A stretch of 64,000 bases of DNA from Marispirochaeta sp964554875 (GTDB taxonomy: Bacteria > Spirochaetota > Spirochaetia > JC444 > Marispirochaetaceae), in contig CAZKQJ010000009.1 of NCBI GenBank assembly GCA_964554875.1, forward strand, positions 55,944-119,943, written 5' to 3'. Below the pieces are notes generated by a model. It saw only the letters and a program-made list of their open reading frames with translations. It did not search any database and was not told where the DNA came from. The position numbers and the translations under genes are program-made. Positions 60,674 to 64,000 of the stretch are shown here, piece after piece. Numbering within the stretch: position 1 is the first letter of the stretch; every line of letters starts with the position of its first letter.

Positions 60674-60702
60674 GGTTACAAAGGGGTTACAATACGGTAA
60701 CA
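60674..60702. promoter_or_regulatory. Triple direct repeat, probable OmpR-type regulator site
   Basis: GGTTACA (60674-60680), GGTTACA (60685-60691) and GGTAACA (60696-60702) recur every 11 bases, one helical turn, the spacing used by PhoB/OmpR-type regulators. The site overlaps the stop codon of the response-regulator gene and lies 85 bases before the binding-protein gene. Confidence 0.6.
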
Positions 60703-61388
60703 GCAGGAACGAAGCGATAGCCCCTTCCCCATTGATTGACAATCATTACCGGATTACGGGGGGCCATCTCTATTTTATTGCGCAGTCTCTGTATATTCAC
60801 TTTTACCATCTGCCTGCAACCATCCCATTCATCGGCACCCCAAACCTCATGAAGGATTTCCTCACAGCTGAGAACCATTCCCTGTCTGCTCATGAGCAAC
60901 TTTAACAGCAGATACTCGGTGGGTGTTAACCGTATAAGCCGGCCCCGGCAGACAACCTCTTCCGTATCGAGATTTATCCGGACATCATCGCTGGCCAGGC
61001 TTTTCGGAGCTCTGGGATTGGTATTTCTGCCCATGAGGTTCGCCACCCGGAGAATAAGCTCACGGTTATTGAAGGGCTTGCGGACATAATCAAGGGCACC
61101 TGTTTCCAGACCGGACACAACGTAATTATCCTCGTCGTAACTGCTGAGCATCAGAACCGGAATATTTCGGTTCTGAAGACTTCGGCAGACAGCAAACCCG
61201 TCAATCCCCGGAAGAGCAAGATCCAGGATTACCAGGTCGAAATCGTCACGGCCGGCAACTTCAAGAGCCGATTCACCGGTATCTGCAGTCGTTACCAGGT
61301 ATCCTTCATCCGTAAGAAGAAATTGAAGAAGATGCAGAATATGCGGTTCATCATCCACAACCAGGATCTTCTTTGCGGCATCACTCAC
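60687..61388 (-). CDS. OmpR/PhoB-family response regulator of the ABC importer
   Basis: A 233-residue regulator with receiver Asp56 (LVILDLALPGIDG), acidic pair DDE near 12-14, Lys in VRKPF, and a winged helix with GADEWDGCRQMVKVNIQRLRNKIE as recognition segment. It overlaps the kinase gene by 4 bases and is followed by the importer genes, so it probably controls them via the triple repeat at 60674-60702. The wing reads NPVMIVNQWGRGYRFVP as usual. Confidence 0.92.
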   Translation of the reverse strand: MSDAAKKILVVDDEPHILHLLQFLLTDEGYLVTTADTGESALEVAGRDDFDLVILDLALPGIDGFAVCRSLQNRNIPVLMLSSYDEDNYVVSGLETGALDYVRKPFNNRELILRVANLMGRNTNPRAPKSLASDDVRINLDTEEVVCRGRLIRLTPTEYLLLKLLMSRQGMVLSCEEILHEVWGADEWDGCRQMVKVNIQRLRNKIEMAPRNPVMIVNQWGRGYRFVPAVTVL

Positions 61389-62578
61389 TGATTATCTTCC
61401 CCCGTGTGCGGCAGCGTAAAGGATACAGTCGTGCCTACATCTTCCACCGAGCTGACATATACTTTTCCATTATGCTTTTCGATAACCTTCTTGACAATAG
61501 CCAGCCCCAAACCGGCGCCGTCAAGCTGTTCATCCGACCAGCTGTCTCCCTGAAAAAACTCATTGAAAACCTTTGCCCGCTCTCCCAGCCGTATACCGGA
61601 ACCATTGTCACTGACAGAAACAACCATGGCCTGCTCGTTCTCATTTACCGAGATGATGATCCGCCCTCCATAGCGCAGATGCTTGACCGCATTGTGAACC
61701 AGGTTAACCAGCACCTGGTGTATCCACCCTTCATCCGCCGGCGGCCGGGAAAGAAGCTTCGGAAAGGAGTAGCGAAGTTCGATCTTCTTCTCTTCAAGGA
61801 CCGGCCTTATATGCACAGCTACATCCTTTATTACCCGCCGGATATCTATGGGCTGAAGACTTATTGTAAACCAGGCACTTTCCACCTTTATACTGGCCAG
61901 AATAGTCTCGGAGAGAGTCACAAGTCTGCGGACATTGCTTCCAACAGACTGGAGGAACTGCTGCTGCCGTTGATTCAAGGGGCCGACCCTGCCTTCACAC
62001 ATAATATCAACCGTTGACTGTATTACCGTAAGAGGCGTACGAACTTCGTGGGCCAGGGTCGAAAGAATGGCTTCCTTGGTTTGAAGGTTTTTTTCCGTTT
62101 CCAGGCGGACAGATTTCTGTTCGCGATAGAGAAGCAGAGAAAAATATACAGCCCCTGAGGCTGCGAAAGCGGCTGCCGGATACAATGCAAAGGTCGATGG
62201 ATCGGAACCAATGCCAGCCAGAAGCGGAGGAAAAGCTGTCAAGAACACCACACTCCTCTGCTGCCAGCATGATTCTTCAGAAAAGAGTACCCCTATGCGG
62301 GCGGCAAAGAGGGGAACAAAAAACAGAAAAGGAGGAAAAGCAAAAAGGGCCGCTGCTGACGAAGCGAGGACGATTCCCAGTCCGGTAATCATTCTTTCCC
62401 TGAAAAGGGAACGTTCACCTTGCCATAGCCTTGCAAAAAACAGACCTGCAAGAAATGAAAGGCCGGATACCGCAAGCAGAAATATTCGTTGTTTCCAATC
62501 TGCCGGGAAAGAAAGAAGCATGGAGAATAGAAATGCTGCATACAACAGACGCCGGAGATAAGAACCGAACCTGGCCAT
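61385..62578 (-). CDS. Membrane histidine kinase
   Basis: A 397-residue kinase with an N-terminal region of six hydrophobic segments (residues ~10-150) and no large periplasmic domain, then HisKA with His177 in STLAHEVRTPLTVIQ, N box QVLVNLVHNAVKH, G1 VSDNGSGI and G2 GAGLGLAIVKKV. Input is probably sensed within or at the membrane, or through a partner such as the ABC permease. First gene of the kinase-regulator pair; divergent from the lipoprotein gene at 62803. Confidence 0.92.
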   Translation of the reverse strand: MARFGSYLRRLLYAAFLFSMLLSFPADWKQRIFLLAVSGLSFLAGLFFARLWQGERSLFRERMITGLGIVLASSAAALFAFPPFLFFVPLFAARIGVLFSEESCWQQRSVVFLTAFPPLLAGIGSDPSTFALYPAAAFAASGAVYFSLLLYREQKSVRLETEKNLQTKEAILSTLAHEVRTPLTVIQSTVDIMCEGRVGPLNQRQQQFLQSVGSNVRRLVTLSETILASIKVESAWFTISLQPIDIRRVIKDVAVHIRPVLEEKKIELRYSFPKLLSRPPADEGWIHQVLVNLVHNAVKHLRYGGRIIISVNENEQAMVVSVSDNGSGIRLGERAKVFNEFFQGDSWSDEQLDGAGLGLAIVKKVIEKHNGKVYVSSVEDVGTTVSFTLPHTGEDNQ

Positions 62579-62802
62579 GCATTATCCTAACCCAGCTCTG
62601 GCGATAATACAATCTTGAATGGACAACAGTTGTGGCGCACAAGTAAGCGGATGGGGACAGCTTATTCATATCCCGATCTTTAATTAACTGCAAGAATAAC
62701 GTCCCATTTTACATTTTGGGACGACAGCTGCTGCAGGCAGGGATACAGTGAAGCATAAATGACCGTTTATAGCCTATAGCTGTAAACCAAAGGAGCGAAT
62801 TC

Positions 62803-63522
62803 ATGAAAAATACTGTTTTGTTTGCAGCAGTTATTATTGCTGCCGGCCTGGTTATCTTTCCTTCCTGCAGCGGAGGATCGGGCAGCTCGGTTTCCACTGG
62901 CGCCCTTGAAGGAATATGGGTTGCCACGGGAGATGATGGAGGAACAGCCAAGGCCATGCTGTTTGAGTTCTCCGGTAATAATTTTACCCGAATTGCCTAT
63001 ACGGAGACCCCGGACCCCGACATGATCCAGGAGGAAGGCAGTAAGGGGACTTATTCGATTTCTGGTACTACCTTAAACATATCGATAACCCAGGACTGGG
63101 ATGATGCTACAGTTAACTGGGAAGATTATACTGAATCTTTTTCCTTTTCATTCGATCTTCAAGGCGACACTCTCATGATGGATATCCCCGGATTAGGGGA
63201 ACTCTATTTTGATAAAAAATCCTTTTCCAGGCCTTTAGATCTTATTGGTACATGGTATGAACTTCCGGCTAAAGAGAAAACTTTGACTGGGAATGGCGGT
63301 GGTACTTATAGCTATAATGATCCCGGCGACAACTACACATCGGAGGGTACATGGACTGCCAGCACGGACCTGATGCGCATCGTTACAACATATGAAAATG
63401 ATGACGGGACAGAAAGTACTTTCTACATCGAAAACCTGTATGAGTATGAAATTTCCGGAACAGAACTGGAACTTTCCTGGGATGGTACGGTGTTTTCTTC
63501 CTATTCCAGTGACGCACCGTAA
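62803..63522 (+). CDS. Lipoprotein of unknown function
   Basis: A 239-residue protein with a lipoprotein signal ending VIFPSCSGGS (Cys22 lipidated), a short Gly/Ser linker, then two similar beta-rich repeats: GALEGIWVATGDDGGTAKAMLFEF...GTYSISGTTLNISI and DLIGTWYELPAKEKTL...GTWTASTDLMRIV. The repeated WxxxG-T-Y/W-S/T pattern resembles lipocalin-like (DUF4923/DUF5640-type) domains. Ribosome site AAGGAG. No neighbours point to a role. Confidence 0.75.
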   Translation: MKNTVLFAAVIIAAGLVIFPSCSGGSGSSVSTGALEGIWVATGDDGGTAKAMLFEFSGNNFTRIAYTETPDPDMIQEEGSKGTYSISGTTLNISITQDWDDATVNWEDYTESFSFSFDLQGDTLMMDIPGLGELYFDKKSFSRPLDLIGTWYELPAKEKTLTGNGGGTYSYNDPGDNYTSEGTWTASTDLMRIVTTYENDDGTESTFYIENLYEYEISGTELELSWDGTVFSSYSSDAP

Positions 63523-63536
63523 TAAATATAGTAATT

Positions 63537-63579
63537 TGCCGGGTAACGTTGTTTTAGTCCAAACTATTTTTACCCGGCA
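63537..63579 (+). terminator. Hairpin after the lipoprotein gene
   Basis: TGCCGGGTAA (63537-63546) pairs perfectly with TTACCCGGCA (63570-63579), 23-base loop, 14 bases after the stop. No T run. A second small stem (GGGCC/GGCCC, 63644-63657) lies further on. Confidence 0.5.
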
Positions 63580-63742
63580 GATCAAAGATGTTGAACCACT
63601 GATCGGTATGAGGCACTGCAACAACCATAGTATTATGAAGGACGGGCCATTCGGCCCGCCCTCCTGAAAAATATGTCTCCCCTATTACGTATCAATGAAC
63701 GATTTTATTACATACCACAGAATATCAAGGATCGATAATTAC

Positions 63743-63900
63743 TTATACACATGTTTACTATGTGCAATTGCTAAAGCTAATATTACCAGTTCTGTATCCA
63801 GTATTTGACAGATAACTCTATAATCATTAATTCTATAGCGCCACAAGCTTTTTTATCGCCGAGAAGAGCTTTTCCCCGTTGCCGCGGATTATCGAGAGGG
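63743..63900 (-). pseudogene. RelE/ParE-family toxin remnant, frameshifted
   Basis: Read on the minus strand, 63897-63855 encodes LDNPRQRGKALLGDKK and, after a one-base shift, 63849-63743 encodes LWRYRINDYRVICQILDTELV followed by ILALAIAHSKHVYK and a stop. Together they match the second half of RelE toxins. The shift lies at a run of six A (63849-63854, complement) where seven would restore the frame. A TAG stop and poor similarity upstream show the N-terminal half is decayed as well. No antitoxin gene was recognised in the remaining 100 bases of the window. The rest of 63580-63742 shows nothing else. Confidence 0.7.
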
Positions 63901-64000
63901 GTCTATCTCATCATCCGAATTGTAGATTCGCACAATAAATTAGCCAAACCAGCGTAGAAAATCTCATGAACAGTTAAACAATCTCGTAAATGTCTTAGGG

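Noticed and set aside
62640..62725. GGATGGGGACAGC and CGTCCCA...TGGGACG near 62650-62723 as a second copy of the 42254 element
   Set aside because: Only a short, partial resemblance to the 20-bp ends; not enough to call a related copy.
1..64000. tRNA, rRNA, CRISPR array, prophage or riboswitch
   Set aside because: Intergenic regions were read through; none showed a cloverleaf, regular spaced repeats, phage genes or a recognised aptamer core.

Overview
The window looks like a chromosomal segment of a free-living, probably anaerobic or facultative spirochaete of the Spirochaeta/Sediminispirochaeta/Marispirochaeta kind. This is an inference from gene content: a FecR gene divergent from a CHASE2 adenylate cyclase, many lipoproteins and small outer-membrane barrels, an ArsA-type ATPase cluster, a membrane PilZ protein, a TRAP transporter, and mostly mid-50s percent G+C. 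No rRNA, tRNA, CRISPR array or intact insertion sequence was seen. Coding density is high and genes run in long same-strand blocks, often with 4-base start/stop overlaps.

Layout. 1-222: end of a sensor kinase. 262-6621 (minus): glycosyltransferase-51 enzyme with a large AsmA-like part, two half-size chromate transporters, a PTS EIIA/diadenylate cyclase fusion, a sugar-nucleotide epimerase-like protein and an OmpR-type regulator. 6743-13486 (minus): two related glycosyltransferase-like proteins, two duplicated lipoproteins, FecR, a barrel protein and a small exported protein. This block is divergent from a CHASE2 adenylate cyclase (13589-16309). 16397-25602 (plus): CstA, an ArsA/DUF59 cluster, an old-yellow-enzyme reductase, GNAT plus M20 peptidase, a barrel protein, a LuxR-type membrane regulator and a Crp/Fnr regulator. 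25689-27778: HMA protein and P-type ATPase behind an FNR-like box. 27800-31538 (minus): MFS and EamA exporters, cardiolipin synthase. 31662-34132: a phosphatase, then amt-glnK behind a sigma-54 promoter.

34185-41615 (minus) is an A+T-richer catabolic operon: racemase-like protein, split transketolase, TRAP transporter, transaldolase-like enzyme, cupin and a GntR regulator. It has a clear promoter and a palindromic operator. 41803-50844 holds a CBS protein, a 141-bp element with 20-bp terminal inverted repeats, exonuclease I, PilZ, a barrel protein, pirin, proVW (without proX) and a YbiT-like ABC-F protein. 50869-54187 (minus) is DUF3187, a UroD-like protein and a FemX-like protein. Next come a lactonase-like metallo-hydrolase, an orphan membrane protein, a three-gene ABC importer of the ferric-iron/sugar-phosphate class and its probable two-component system. 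The end holds a lipoprotein and a decayed RelE-type toxin gene.

The strongest candidates for something undescribed are the EIIA-diadenylate cyclase fusion, the FecR/barrel/lipoprotein plus CHASE2 cyclase locus with its paired glycosyltransferases, the ArsA-DUF59 cluster, and the TRAP/transketolase/transaldolase operon.
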